A stretch of DNA of 64,000 bases from Pseudodesulfovibrio hydrargyri (lineage in GTDB: Bacteria > Desulfobacterota > Desulfovibrionia > Desulfovibrionales > Desulfovibrionaceae): positions 1,106,937-1,170,936 of the forward strand of contig NZ_LKAQ01000004.1 in the NCBI RefSeq assembly GCF_001874525.1, read 5' to 3'. Within the stretch, counting starts at the first letter, position 1. Each line of letters starts with the position of its first letter. Both the position numbers and the translations under genes were made by a program. Positions 1 to 8,248 of the stretch are shown here, piece by piece. The notes beneath the pieces were generated by a model, which had not been told where the DNA came from, did not search any database, and saw only the letters and a list, made by a program, of their open reading frames with translations.

Positions 1-1
1 A

Positions 2-70
2 AAGACGGTTGCCAACGCGGAGCCGCCGGACTACTGGTCGTCACCGGCCCGCGTCAAGGCCGAGGTTTGA
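2..70 (+). CDS. C-terminal tail of an upstream gene (partial)
   Basis: An open frame enters from the left edge and stops with TGA; the last 22 residues read as plausible protein (ending in ARVKAEV). The piece is too short to assign a family. It could belong with the following membrane-protein gene, but nothing proves this. Confidence 0.35.
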   Translation, partial: KTVANAEPPDYWSSPARVKAEV

Positions 71-136
71 CCGGCGCCCGGGCAGGGCATCCTCGACAGC
101 AACAACCGGCGGACAGCCGCCTTTGGGTGTGACACA

Positions 137-640
137 ATGCAACAACTCGTGCATCTCGTTCTGATCATGGGGGCCGCGCTCGCCGGCGGGCTGCTCGCCA
201 GCCGCCTGAACGTGCCCGGCAGCGTCATCATCGGCGCCATGCTCGGCGTCATCGTCCTGAAACTGTGCCTGGCGGCCCCCCTGGCCCTGCCCAGGCAGTG
301 GTCGCTCTTCATCCAGATCGTGGTCGGGGCCACGGTCGGCTCGCGCTTCTCCCTGGACATGCTCCAGCAGCTCAGGCACTACGCGGTGCCCATCCTGCTC
401 TCGGCGCTGCTGCTGATCCTCCTGGGCAGCGTCATGGCCGTGGTCTTCACCAAGTTCTGGGGCATCGACCCGGGCACGGCCTTCATCAGCACCAGCCCCG
501 GGGCAATGACCGCCATGACCGGCATGGCCGGCGGCCTGAACGTGGACATCTTCCTGGTCCTGACCTTCCACATCACCCGGGTCATCCTGGTCATCCTCCT
601 CGCCCCGGCGATCATGCGCATCAGCCGTCTGTTTCTCTAG
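137..640 (+). CDS. AbrB-duplication family membrane protein
   Basis: This 167-residue protein is almost wholly hydrophobic and has the Gly/Ala-rich pattern of the Gneg AbrB duplication family (TIGR03082), once called ammonia-monooxygenase-like. Visible hallmarks are an N-terminal GGLLASRLNVPGS turn, a central GATVGSRFS segment and the STSPGAMTAM motif before the last helices. Many family members carry two such units (about 350 residues); this one has a single unit, as short members do. The role is unproven, probably an inner-membrane transporter or regulator. The ATG has only a weak ribosome binding site. Confidence 0.75.
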   Translation: MQQLVHLVLIMGAALAGGLLASRLNVPGSVIIGAMLGVIVLKLCLAAPLALPRQWSLFIQIVVGATVGSRFSLDMLQQLRHYAVPILLSALLLILLGSVMAVVFTKFWGIDPGTAFISTSPGAMTAMTGMAGGLNVDIFLVLTFHITRVILVILLAPAIMRISRLFL

Positions 641-719
641 CCGCCGCGAGTATGCGACACGAAGACAACGGGTTGCGGCCATGCCGCAACCCTCGCCCAA
701 CCCTGGAATCCGCAACGGA

Positions 720-753
720 AAAGGCCCCGCGAGGAATCGCAGGGCCTTTGGCA
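720..753 (-). terminator. Terminator behind the tRNA-Phe remnant
   Basis: Read on the minus strand, a 13-bp stem (one G-T pair) with a TTCC loop is followed by a short T run. It lies just beyond the 3' end of the partial tRNA-Phe copy, where the terminator of an intact tRNA gene would sit. This suggests it was the original terminator of the tRNA gene before the cassette was inserted. Confidence 0.6.
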
Positions 754-760
754 TCTGGAG

Positions 761-797
761 TGGTGTTCGGGACAGAACTGAACTGCCGACACGGGGG
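761..797 (-). repeat. tRNA-Phe 3' fragment, att-like direct repeat
   Basis: About 37 bases match the 3' half of the intact tRNA-Phe at 2002-2077 in the same orientation: CCA end, acceptor strand, T arm, variable loop and part of the anticodon stem. There are two substitutions and one missing base in the shared part. The copy lacks the D arm and the 5' acceptor strand, so it cannot be a functional tRNA. The polarity is as expected for the outer att site of an element integrated into the tRNA 3' end. Confidence 0.7.
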
Positions 798-804
798 CAT
801 CAGA

Positions 805-1416
805 TCAATAGCCGACGGTAAAGCGCTCCCGAACATGCGCGGGCTTTTCCAGCTCATCCACCAGGGCGATGGCGAAATCCTCGAACGAGATGCTCGAGCC
901 CGCTTCGGTGCTCAAAAGCTGGTCCTTCCCCAGCCTGAATTTGCCCGTCCGCTCGCCGGGGACAAACAGGGCCGAAGGGGAGAGGAAGGTCCAATCGAGA
1001 TCGGTGACGGATTTCAGGTAGTCCAGGAAGTCCGCGCCCTTTGACGCCTCGGGCTTGTACTCCTCCGGAAAGTCGGGCTGATCTATCAGTTTTTTCCCCG
1101 GAGCGACCTCAAGGCTTCCGGCCCCGCCGACGACGAGATAACGCTTTACGCCGGCATCCCTGACGGCCTGGACAAGGACCGCGGGATCGCTGTCGACGAA
1201 GCGTACCGCGCTGATCACGGCGTCATGCCCTTTCAAGAGGGGAGCGAGGCTCTTCCCGTCGTGAACGTCGCCTGTTAGCGGAGTGACGCCGTCAAGCCGG
1301 GCGATCTTTTCAGGGTGGCGGGCTATTCCCGTCACGGTATGATTGCGGGATGTCAATTCCTTCAGAATTCTGGTTCCGACATTACCGGATGCGCCGATCA
1401 GTACGATAGTTGCCAT
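805..1416 (-). CDS. NAD(P)-binding NmrA/SDR-like oxidoreductase
   Basis: The 203-residue protein starts with a Rossmann fold whose dinucleotide motif GASGNVG is at residues 8-14, followed by the ARHPEK segment typical of NADP-binding NmrA-like atypical SDRs (YwnB group). No classical YxxxK catalytic pair is evident, usual for this group, so it may be an NAD(P)H sensor or quinone/azo-type reductase. A strong AGGAGG lies just before the ATG. It is transcribed away from an HxlR regulator, a common pairing that suggests control by that regulator. It sits inside the tRNA-flanked cassette. Confidence 0.8.
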   Translation of the reverse strand: MATIVLIGASGNVGTRILKELTSRNHTVTGIARHPEKIARLDGVTPLTGDVHDGKSLAPLLKGHDAVISAVRFVDSDPAVLVQAVRDAGVKRYLVVGGAGSLEVAPGKKLIDQPDFPEEYKPEASKGADFLDYLKSVTDLDWTFLSPSALFVPGERTGKFRLGKDQLLSTEAGSSISFEDFAIALVDELEKPAHVRERFTVGY

Positions 1417-1508
1417 AATGGCCTCCTAGGTATATTAATGAGACGTAGTATTTTTTCTAGACCATAGCCGAGCCCAAAATTTATGACAAGAAGTCAAAAT
1501 ACAATGAC

Positions 1509-1530
1509 CAGGTCAGTGCCGGCTGACCTG
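1509..1530. promoter_or_regulatory. Inverted repeat ahead of the HxlR gene
   Basis: A perfect 8-bp inverted repeat, CAGGTCAG and CTGACCTG separated by 6 bases, ends 23 bp before the HxlR start codon in the divergent promoter region. It could be an autoregulatory operator for the HxlR protein or a leader hairpin; the sequence alone does not decide. Confidence 0.4.
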
Positions 1531-1553
1531 CCCAACCCTTCAGGAATTGGATC

Positions 1554-1928
1554 ATGAAAGACGACCAGCTGATATCCTTTGAACAGCCGTGCCCGATACG
1601 GGATGTGCTCGACCGCATCGGCGATAAATGGAGTTTGCTTGTCCTTCATTCGTTGTCCGAGGGCACCCTGCGGTTCAACGGGCTTGTCCGGAACGTTGAA
1701 GACATCTCCAAACAGATGCTGTCCAAGACGCTCAAGCGGCTGGAAAAGGACGGCTTCATAAGGCGTACGCTCTATGCGGAAGTCCCGTTGCGGGTGGAGT
1801 ACGAACTGACCGACATCGGGAAATCCTTCCTCAAGCCCATGGCCGAACTCATCCGCTGGGCCAATGCGAATCACCGGGACATCGTCCTTGCCAGGCAGCA
1901 GTACCGACTCACCAATTCGAATCGATAA
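1554..1928 (+). CDS. HxlR-family winged-helix transcriptional regulator
   Basis: This 124-residue protein has the HxlR signature: an N-terminal Cys-Pro-Ile, then DRIGDKWSLLVLHSL, followed by the helix-turn-helix and the wing ending in VEYELTDIGKSF. Family members respond to electrophiles, quinones or redox signals and usually control a divergent oxidoreductase, here the NmrA-like gene 137 bp away. An inverted repeat lies just before the start. Base composition is less GC-rich than the neighbours, which fits acquisition of the cassette by transfer. Confidence 0.88.
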   Translation: MKDDQLISFEQPCPIRDVLDRIGDKWSLLVLHSLSEGTLRFNGLVRNVEDISKQMLSKTLKRLEKDGFIRRTLYAEVPLRVEYELTDIGKSFLKPMAELIRWANANHRDIVLARQQYRLTNSNR

Positions 1929-1960
1929 CGGACCGCTTTCCCCCAGCCGAAAAAAGAAAA

Positions 1961-2000
1961 AGCCCTTGCGAAGAGTTCTTCGCAAGGGCTTGTTTTCCAG
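1961..2000. terminator. Bidirectional rho-independent terminator
   Basis: A perfect 14-bp stem with a 2-base loop (1961-1990) is flanked by T-rich tracts on both strands. It can end the HxlR transcript on the plus strand and the tRNA-Phe transcript on the minus strand. Confidence 0.85.
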
Positions 2001-2001
2001 A

Positions 2002-2077
2002 TGGTGCTCGGGGACAGAATTGAACTGCCGACACGGGGATTTTCAGTCCCCTGCTCTACCGACTGAGCTACCCGAGC
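2002..2077 (-). tRNA. tRNA-Phe (GAA)
   Basis: A 76-base cloverleaf with encoded CCA is read on the minus strand: acceptor stem GCTCGGG/CCCGAGC, D arm GTAGCTCAGTCGGTAGAGC, anticodon loop CTGAAAA with anticodon GAA, and a T arm containing GTTCAATTC. A terminator follows. Its 3' half is duplicated about 1.2 kb downstream, marking this gene as a likely integration target. Confidence 0.95.
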
Positions 2078-2134
2078 AACCGGTCGAGAAGTTGGGGTTT
2101 ACCGAAATGGCGGGCGGTTGGCAACCCCTTTTTT

Positions 2135-3928
2135 TCAAGAGGGCGTCTTTTTGGCCGTGGACAGGGGCGCTTGAGTGCCCTCGTCCTCCGGGGGGGCGCC
2201 CATTTCCATGATCTTGGCCGCGTAGGCCCGGCGCAGGGCGTCCATGTAGTCCACGTCCACCGGGCCCTTCCAGGTGGTGATCTCGGTGTACCGCTTGGGG
2301 ATGACGACCTCGTCCGGGCGGTAGCCCATTTCCAGGCGCAGCCGCCAGCGCATGCGCTGGACCCGCCTGCCGATGTCCTCCATGGACCCGTTCAGCTCGC
2401 CGTAGCCCACGGATTCGAGCGCCTCGGCCAAAAGATCGTCCTTGTACACCCCGCGCGAGAACAGGCAGCCGACCATGCAGTTGAGCACGATCCGCTCCCG
2501 GCCGTCCTGGAGCAGGAAGTTCAACGCCTTGTCCACGTCCTTTTCGTCGTGCTTCTGGTCGTAGGCGTAGCCGCCGGAGTCCAGGTGCGAGTGGCGGAAG
2601 CCGAGCCCCTCGGCCACGAAAAAGACCTCGCCCGTGGCGTAGCCGGCCATCTCCTGGCCGAGCACGCAGGCGTAGTCCTCGCCGCCGTACCGCTTGGCGC
2701 ACTTCATGGTCCCCTGGGCCAGCAATCGGTAGAAGTCGTTGTCCTGGCGGCCGAGATGCTCCACGGCGCGCATGTAGGTCTCGGAATCGCCCCACTTGAG
2801 CGGCTCCAGCGTTTCATTTTCGGAGATGGCGCCTTTTTCGAGCGCCTCGGTGGCCCAGGCCAGGGCCACGCCCGCGGACATGCAGTCCAGCCCCTCCTTC
2901 TCGATGACGTCGAGGATGCGCAGGACCTCGGGGGCCTCGGTCACCTCGAGCATGCCGCCGCAGGAGAATATGGGCTCGTAGTCGTAGCCCACCTGGCGGT
3001 AGAGATACTGGTTGTTTGTCTGAAACTGCTCGCGCACGAAGCCCACGTGGATGCAGCCCACCGGGCAGCCCGCACAGGCCGCGTTCCGGAGCAGGGTGTC
3101 GTCGGCAAAGGTCTCGCCCGAAATCTTCTCGGCCTCGGGACTGGAAGTCTGCTGCAGGTTCTTCCACGGCAGGGACTTGAGCGCGTTGAGCGGGTTGATG
3201 TTCACCGCCGTGCCCAGGCCGTGGTATTTGGCCATCATCTCGGTGGTGGTCAGCTGCTCGAAGATGTGCTTGTACAGCTTGGGGTACGCCTTGCCCTCGG
3301 GCAGGTCGAACCCCCGGTCGCCGAGCACGCAGATGGCCTTGAGGTTCTTGGCCCCCATGACAGCGCCGCCGCCCATGCGCCCGAAATGGCGGAAGGTGTC
3401 CACGTTGATGCAGGCGTAGGCCGACAGGTTCTCGCCCGCCGGGCCGATGCGCATGATCGAGCGGCGGCCCGAGCCCGGGAATATCTTGCGCAGCACGCGC
3501 CCGGTCTGGATGGCGTCGAAACCGCGCATGTACTCCACGTCGCGGACGTCCACCAGGCGCGAGCCCACGCAGACGGCGGTCAGCCGCTTGGCCTTGCCGG
3601 TCACGACAAGCGCGTCCAGGTCGGCGAAGCGCAGGGACAGGGCGGATTTCCCGCCCGCGTAGCTCTCGGTGTACTGGTTGTGGTAGGGCGAGCGGAAGGC
3701 GCAGCAGGTCTTGCTCATCAGCGGGAAGTAGCCGGTCAGCGGGCCGATGGCGAAGATCAGGGGCTGCTCGGGGTCGTCCCAGTCGCGGTCGATGTGCCCG
3801 AACTCCCGGAACAGGTGCGCGGCCAGGCCGGAGCCGCCCAGGTATTCGGCCCGGCCGGGGATCTCCTTGAGCCGGGTCTTGCCCGTGGTCAGGTCGACCA
3901 CCATGACGCGGAAGAAATCTCTAATCAT
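2135..3928 (-). CDS. aor: Aldehyde:ferredoxin oxidoreductase, tungsten type
   Basis: At 597 residues it matches the AOR family, which oxidises aldehydes to carboxylates (or runs in reverse) with a tungsto-bispterin cofactor and one [4Fe-4S] cluster. The N-terminal domain has the family GGSGLAAHLF and AGGKSALSLRFA segments. The cluster ligands are visible as CAGCPVGC at residues 285-292 and the distal Cys near residue 488 in LNCMVGCLFSRG. The EGLDCMSAG region near 348 corresponds to the pterin-binding DxxGLD area. It overlaps by 8 bp the upstream ferredoxin gene, its probable electron partner. Substrate range is not readable; a cytoplasmic location is expected. Confidence 0.93.
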   Translation of the reverse strand: MIRDFFRVMVVDLTTGKTRLKEIPGRAEYLGGSGLAAHLFREFGHIDRDWDDPEQPLIFAIGPLTGYFPLMSKTCCAFRSPYHNQYTESYAGGKSALSLRFADLDALVVTGKAKRLTAVCVGSRLVDVRDVEYMRGFDAIQTGRVLRKIFPGSGRRSIMRIGPAGENLSAYACINVDTFRHFGRMGGGAVMGAKNLKAICVLGDRGFDLPEGKAYPKLYKHIFEQLTTTEMMAKYHGLGTAVNINPLNALKSLPWKNLQQTSSPEAEKISGETFADDTLLRNAACAGCPVGCIHVGFVREQFQTNNQYLYRQVGYDYEPIFSCGGMLEVTEAPEVLRILDVIEKEGLDCMSAGVALAWATEALEKGAISENETLEPLKWGDSETYMRAVEHLGRQDNDFYRLLAQGTMKCAKRYGGEDYACVLGQEMAGYATGEVFFVAEGLGFRHSHLDSGGYAYDQKHDEKDVDKALNFLLQDGRERIVLNCMVGCLFSRGVYKDDLLAEALESVGYGELNGSMEDIGRRVQRMRWRLRLEMGYRPDEVVIPKRYTEITTWKGPVDVDYMDALRRAYAAKIMEMGAPPEDEGTQAPLSTAKKTPS

Positions 3929-4352
3929 CGCTGCCTTCCTCCTCTTCCCGGGACGGCAGGTCCACCAGCTCCAGACAGTCGTGGGGGCAGTAGGGCACGC
4001 ACTGGCCGCAGTGGATGCACACGTAGGGATTGACCAGGTGGTCCAGGAAGATGGCGTCCACCGGGCACGCCTCGGCGCACTTGCCGCAGCGGATGCACAG
4101 GTTGCGCTTCTGGATCACGCCGCCGTCCCGGCGCTGGGCGAGCGAGCCCGTGGGACAGGCCTGGGCGCAGGGGGCCGGGTGGCAGGCCAGGCAGACGCGC
4201 GCCTCGAAACCCGTGGACAGGCCGCCGGACGACGAGATGCGGATGCCCGCCTTGTTCCAGGAAAGGACCTTGTGGACCTGTCTCGCACAGGCCAGCGAAC
4301 AGGAATGGCAGCCGATGCATCGTTCCATGCGGGCCGCTCTGAGAGCTTTCAT
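3921..4352 (-). CDS. Polyferredoxin electron partner of AOR (4x 4Fe-4S)
   Basis: The 143-residue protein has four cysteine clusters: CIGCHSCSLAC near residue 12, CLACHPAPCAQAC near 54, CIRCGKCAEAC near 82 and CIHCGQCVPYC near 110. This is the pattern of DMSO-reductase-B/HycB-type electron transfer subunits. I chose the ATG preceded by GGAGG over a longer frame whose extra N-terminus is not ferredoxin-like. It overlaps the AOR gene, so it probably carries electrons between AOR and cytoplasmic ferredoxin or NAD. Arrangements like this are known for AOR in anaerobes. Confidence 0.88.
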   Translation of the reverse strand: MKALRAARMERCIGCHSCSLACARQVHKVLSWNKAGIRISSSGGLSTGFEARVCLACHPAPCAQACPTGSLAQRRDGGVIQKRNLCIRCGKCAEACPVDAIFLDHLVNPYVCIHCGQCVPYCPHDCLELVDLPSREEEEGSDD

Positions 4353-4386
4353 CAAATGCCTCCGGGTCGGGAACGCCGGGTTGGAA

Positions 4387-6009
4387 TCATTCCGTGATTT
4401 GCAGGATATCCTGCTTGAGCGCCCACAGGATATGATTTTTGATCCGGGTGACATTCAGGTGGGGCGCCACGTCCGATACCTTGCGTATCAGGCTGGCGCT
4501 GTCAACCGGGTTGCGGGCGAAAAAGGCCAGCCGCCGGACGGCCTCAAGGTCGATGGCGTCCTTCAGCCCCGCGTACACGTTGGGAAAATCACGGTTTCGG
4601 TAAAATGCCTCCCCGGTGCGGCCGATGGACAGTTTCACGCCGTCGTCCAGGGTCCGCGCGGGATAGTGGCCGAAGATGCGCCCGTACTCCGGGGCCAGGG
4701 GATGGGGCAGGTCGCGCAGCGGCCCGGCCTCGACCGGCTCTTCCCACAGCGCGTCCCACAGGGCCGTGTATTGCCCGATGACCTCGGGCCAGTGGAACAG
4801 GCGGCGCACCCGGTCCCGTCCGGCCGCGCCCATGGCCGCGCGCAGCCCCGGGTCGCGGACCAGCCGCCCGAGCGCCCCGGCCAGGGCCGGAATGTCCACG
4901 GCCGTGGTCTGGGCCAGGGCGAGGTGGTACTGGTTGTCGAAATTGAGCGGCGCGTCCAGGTCCACGTCCGGGGTCTCGGCGAGCCCCATGGTCGGCACCA
5001 GCAGGCCGGTTTCTTCGTGGGTCACGATGTCCCGGTACCCGTCGTAGTCCGAGGCCACCACGGGCAGGCCGAAGGCCCCGGCCTCGACCAGGGTGATGCC
5101 GAAGGTTTCCTGGGGGTTGTCCGCGATGGACACGAACACGTCCGCCTGCCGGAACAGCTCCCGCTTGCGCGCTTCGTCCGGCCGCAGGACCACGCTCAGG
5201 GGCACGCCCGCGTTGTCAGCCAGGTGGGTCAGGGTGTCCAGGACGTGCGTCTCCCGCTCGGCCCAGCCCGCCAGAACCAGCTCCACGGACTTCGGGTCGA
5301 GCCCGTCCAGGATCAGCCGGTGCAGGGCGCGGACCAGCGGAACCAGGTCCATCTTCGAGTGGTGGGAGATGCGTCCGAAGACCAGGATGCGCGTCGGGCC
5401 GTCCTTCTCGGCCTGGCCCGGAACGTAGGCGTCCGCGTCCACGGCCAGGGGGATGCGTTCGAGCCTCGGCCCGGGGTGGGTCGCCTCGCTCAATCCGAAC
5501 CCCGCGCGCAACTGCCCGAAGAATCCCTCCACCGCGATCCTGCCGGCCGTCGAGGTGCAGACGATGGCGTCGCGCCGGGTGGCGCCCGGCCACAGGTGCT
5601 GCAGAAACGCCTTGGGATAGGCCGCGTAGCTCAGGGAATGGATCGGCCCGGTGACCGGAAAGATGCGCTCGCTCAGGCGGTTGCGCATGCGTGAAAGAAA
5701 CGGCTGGCTGGCGATGCAGTCCGACAGATGGAAGCAGTGGTAGGCCGTGTCCGCCAATCGCCCGGGCAGCGCCTCCCGGAGCATGAGCCGGACGCGCCCG
5801 TCCTCGAGCATGCCGGGCGCGGTTTGTTCCAGATGCCCCCGCAGCGGGCCAAGGGTCCGCTTGCCGGGCAGAAAGAAATGGTATTCGTCAAACGGGTCGG
5901 CCTGGAGCAGGGCGTCCAGGAAGCCGACATTGGCCACGGTGCGGCCCATGACGGGACCGCCCTCGAAAAACGGGTCCAGCGTCCCCCAGATGCGTTTTGT
6001 GCCGGTCAT
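4387..6009 (-). CDS. Glycosyltransferase, GT4-like (GT-B fold)
   Basis: About 540 residues. The C-terminal half carries the GT4 nucleotide-sugar binding pattern: ILVFGRISHHSKMDL, then EAGAFGLPVVASDYDGYRD with the ExxxxG-type donor-binding loop and HEETGLLVP. The N-terminal half is an acceptor domain and the last ~100 residues form an extra helical tail. I start at the ATG giving MTGTKRIWG; a longer frame would use TTG. It is 34 bp upstream of the ferredoxin gene and probably cotranscribed with it, an unexplained pairing. The sugar and acceptor are unknown. Confidence 0.75.
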   Translation of the reverse strand: MTGTKRIWGTLDPFFEGGPVMGRTVANVGFLDALLQADPFDEYHFFLPGKRTLGPLRGHLEQTAPGMLEDGRVRLMLREALPGRLADTAYHCFHLSDCIASQPFLSRMRNRLSERIFPVTGPIHSLSYAAYPKAFLQHLWPGATRRDAIVCTSTAGRIAVEGFFGQLRAGFGLSEATHPGPRLERIPLAVDADAYVPGQAEKDGPTRILVFGRISHHSKMDLVPLVRALHRLILDGLDPKSVELVLAGWAERETHVLDTLTHLADNAGVPLSVVLRPDEARKRELFRQADVFVSIADNPQETFGITLVEAGAFGLPVVASDYDGYRDIVTHEETGLLVPTMGLAETPDVDLDAPLNFDNQYHLALAQTTAVDIPALAGALGRLVRDPGLRAAMGAAGRDRVRRLFHWPEVIGQYTALWDALWEEPVEAGPLRDLPHPLAPEYGRIFGHYPARTLDDGVKLSIGRTGEAFYRNRDFPNVYAGLKDAIDLEAVRRLAFFARNPVDSASLIRKVSDVAPHLNVTRIKNHILWALKQDILQITE

Positions 6010-6258
6010 GACTAGGTAAAGACCGTTCCCGGCCGGTTTGTCAATGGCCGGGCGCTCCCCCAAGGGGGCAGATTATGCCGTCCGGCCCGGCCCGGCCGCT
6101 CCCTTCGCTACAATTTTCCCCAGCCATATCAACTCCCTGTCGATCCGCTCACCGCTCCTTTTCCGTTTGCCGTTCCGCGTGGCCCCGATTTTGCTCAATC
6201 CCTCGCAGGGCGGGGCTCTCCGCCAAAGTTTTGACGTCGTAAAGGAGCACGATGCAGA

Positions 6259-7755
6259 ATGCCTAGACAGTCCATGAAACGAGGAAGACGGCCCGAACTC
6301 ATGTGGGGACTCGGTCTTGCCGAATCCGAGATGCGCCAGATCATCGACGGCGTCGGACCCGGCTTCCACGTCCGCAATTTTCCCGAGGACGCGCTGCCCG
6401 TGAGCCGTGAGCTGGAACAGGAGGAAAAACCCTCGGCCGCCTGGATACCCTGGTCGGTCTGGTCCGCCTTCCCCGAATCCCGCAAGCAGGAATACCGCGA
6501 CCAGGACGAGACCCACCGCATCCTCATCCAGGACGGCGAAGCGGAAGTCGAAATGGAACAGGTCCTCGCCGAAGGGTTCCTGACCGCCGTGGACCTGCCC
6601 CTGACCCGGCCCAAGATCCAGGACGTCATGTTCCGGGCCAAGGAAGTGAAGAGCCTCTACTCGGACATCTACCGGATGACCGAGGAGATCATGCTCGAAC
6701 GCGAACTGCTGGCCCGCAAGACCGACCAGCTCATGTTCCTGAACAAGCTGCTCGCCTCGGCCACCGAAAGCCTCGATGCAGGCACCATCCTGGCCAACGC
6801 CAAGAACTCCCTGGGCCTCATCCTGCCCGTCAAGGTGCTCCACGCCGCCTTCTGGAACACCGGCTCGGACAACGCCGCCGACGTGGAGGTATTCCTCAAC
6901 GGCAAGATGATCCCGGCTTCGGAGTCCGAATGGATCGAACGGCTCATGGCCTCGGCCTGCTCCCTGGGCTCGGGCGCGGTCAACGGCTTTCAGATTTCCT
7001 ACACCGACCCCGCGCGCAGGCCCGAATACTCCCTGGCCCCGGACCAGGGCAAGCTCGTGACCATGCCGCTTACCGCCGGACACCAGACCTTCGGCTGCCT
7101 GACCCTGCTCTGCGAACCCGGCTACCGGCTGGGCAAGGACCAGGTCGAAACCCTGCGCTCCGCCGTCAATCACGTCGGGCTGGCCCTGCGCAACGCCCTG
7201 GCCTTCAAGGAGGTCAAGCTGCGCGCCGACCGCGACGGCCTGACCAGACTCTACAACCGCCGCTCCTTCGACGAGCGCCTGGTCTACGAGATCAAGCGTA
7301 GATCGCGTTATCATCACGACCTCTCTCTGCTCATGGTCGACCTCGACCACTTCAAGTCCGTCAACGACACCTACGGACACAAGGCCGGCGACCTCGTCCT
7401 GCGCAAGGTCGGCGAAATCCTGTCCACCGTGTTCCGCACCACCGACCTGGCCGCCCGGTACGGCGGCGAAGAATTCGTCGTGCTCCTGCCCCACACCAGC
7501 GAAGAGGCCGCCTGGAAACTCGCCGAACGCGTGCGCACCGCCGTGGAAAACTGCGCCTTCGACTTCAACGGCCGAAACTTCTCCGTGACCGCCTCCATCG
7601 GCGTCGCCTCCGTGGAAGGCGGCTCCCTGGCCTCCACGGACGACGATCTTGTGCTCAAGGCCGACAAGGCCCTCTACCAGGCCAAGAACAACGGCCGGAA
7701 CATGGTCGTGGTCTCCGGACAAAAATCCACCCCCGCGCACAACGCCATGCAATAG
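6259..7755 (+). CDS. Diguanylate cyclase with GAF-like sensor region
   Basis: A 498-residue protein with the catalytic GGEEF motif at residues 402-406 and a canonical inhibitory I-site RTTD at 393-396, five residues earlier. It should make cyclic di-GMP and be product-inhibited. The first ~120 residues resemble a degenerate receiver domain without the phospho-acceptor pattern. A coiled linker follows at ~135-170 and then a GAF-like domain (~170-320). AAAGGAG precedes the start; an ATG seven bases upstream opens only a 4-codon frame. Transcribed divergently from the glycosyltransferase and ended by a strong terminator. Confidence 0.9.
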   Translation: MPRQSMKRGRRPELMWGLGLAESEMRQIIDGVGPGFHVRNFPEDALPVSRELEQEEKPSAAWIPWSVWSAFPESRKQEYRDQDETHRILIQDGEAEVEMEQVLAEGFLTAVDLPLTRPKIQDVMFRAKEVKSLYSDIYRMTEEIMLERELLARKTDQLMFLNKLLASATESLDAGTILANAKNSLGLILPVKVLHAAFWNTGSDNAADVEVFLNGKMIPASESEWIERLMASACSLGSGAVNGFQISYTDPARRPEYSLAPDQGKLVTMPLTAGHQTFGCLTLLCEPGYRLGKDQVETLRSAVNHVGLALRNALAFKEVKLRADRDGLTRLYNRRSFDERLVYEIKRRSRYHHDLSLLMVDLDHFKSVNDTYGHKAGDLVLRKVGEILSTVFRTTDLAARYGGEEFVVLLPHTSEEAAWKLAERVRTAVENCAFDFNGRNFSVTASIGVASVEGGSLASTDDDLVLKADKALYQAKNNGRNMVVVSGQKSTPAHNAMQ

Positions 7756-7773
7756 CGCGTCACCGCGAACACA

Positions 7774-7816
7774 AGAGCCCCGTCCGGAGTCACTCCGGGC
7801 GGGGCTCTTTTCTTTC
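7774..7816 (+). terminator. Rho-independent terminator of the cyclase gene
   Basis: A stem of about 16 bp (AGAGCCCC paired with GGGGCTCT, extended by CCGGAG/CTCCGG) with a 3-base loop is followed by TTTCTTTCT, 19 bp after the stop codon. Confidence 0.9.
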
Positions 7817-7818
7817 TG

Positions 7819-8085
7819 TGCCTCCGGCGGGCCCTCGGCGGGCGGGCGTCTCCGACGGCCAAAGAACCTTTTGGAAAAGGTTCTTTGGAATCTCCCAAAC
7901 TTTTTGTGTGCCTTCGGCAGGGGCGTGCGTGCGCGGAAAGGCGTGCCGGGCGCGCGGGGAGTGGGGCGCGAATCCTTCGGGACGGTAGCCAACGCCGCAG
8001 GCGGGGTTGGGCATAGCTCGCCCAGGCGGTCTTGCGGCGTTTTCCCACTTCTGAAAAGCGGCAGTGCCCATTGCGCTATGCCTTT
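7819..8085 (-). repeat. Composite intergenic repeat, copy 1
   Basis: On the minus strand this stretch runs CTTTTCAGAAG, AAAACGCCGCAAGACCGC, a divergent spacer, AAAAAGTTTGGGAG, a perfect 14-bp hairpin with 2-base loop (7859-7888), and GCCGGAGGC-like ends. The same blocks in the same order recur on the plus strand at 24597-24780. With the terminator it fills the 493-bp gap between the cyclase and the phage-like genes; no convincing coding frame is seen there. Confidence 0.75.
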
Positions 8086-8248
8086 CCCTCTCCACCGTAG
8101 CGTTCTTCCAGCCGTCGGTATCCGCCCCCTGTCAAGTTGATTTTTTATACCTCTCAAACGTTTTTCCCATACATTCGCCGACATTTCGGGGTGGTCGGGA
8201 AAAGCGGGGGTATGCTCCTGCCAAACACTTTAACAGGAGGATTCACTC

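Noticed and set aside
761..797. Second functional tRNA-Phe gene
   Set aside because: Only the 3' half is present; D arm, 5' acceptor strand and anticodon loop are missing.
2171..4033. Long plus-strand open frame opposite AOR
   Set aside because: Its translation is low-complexity His/Val/Ala/Gly text typical of the antisense of GC-rich genes, while the minus strand encodes a full AOR with all cluster ligands.
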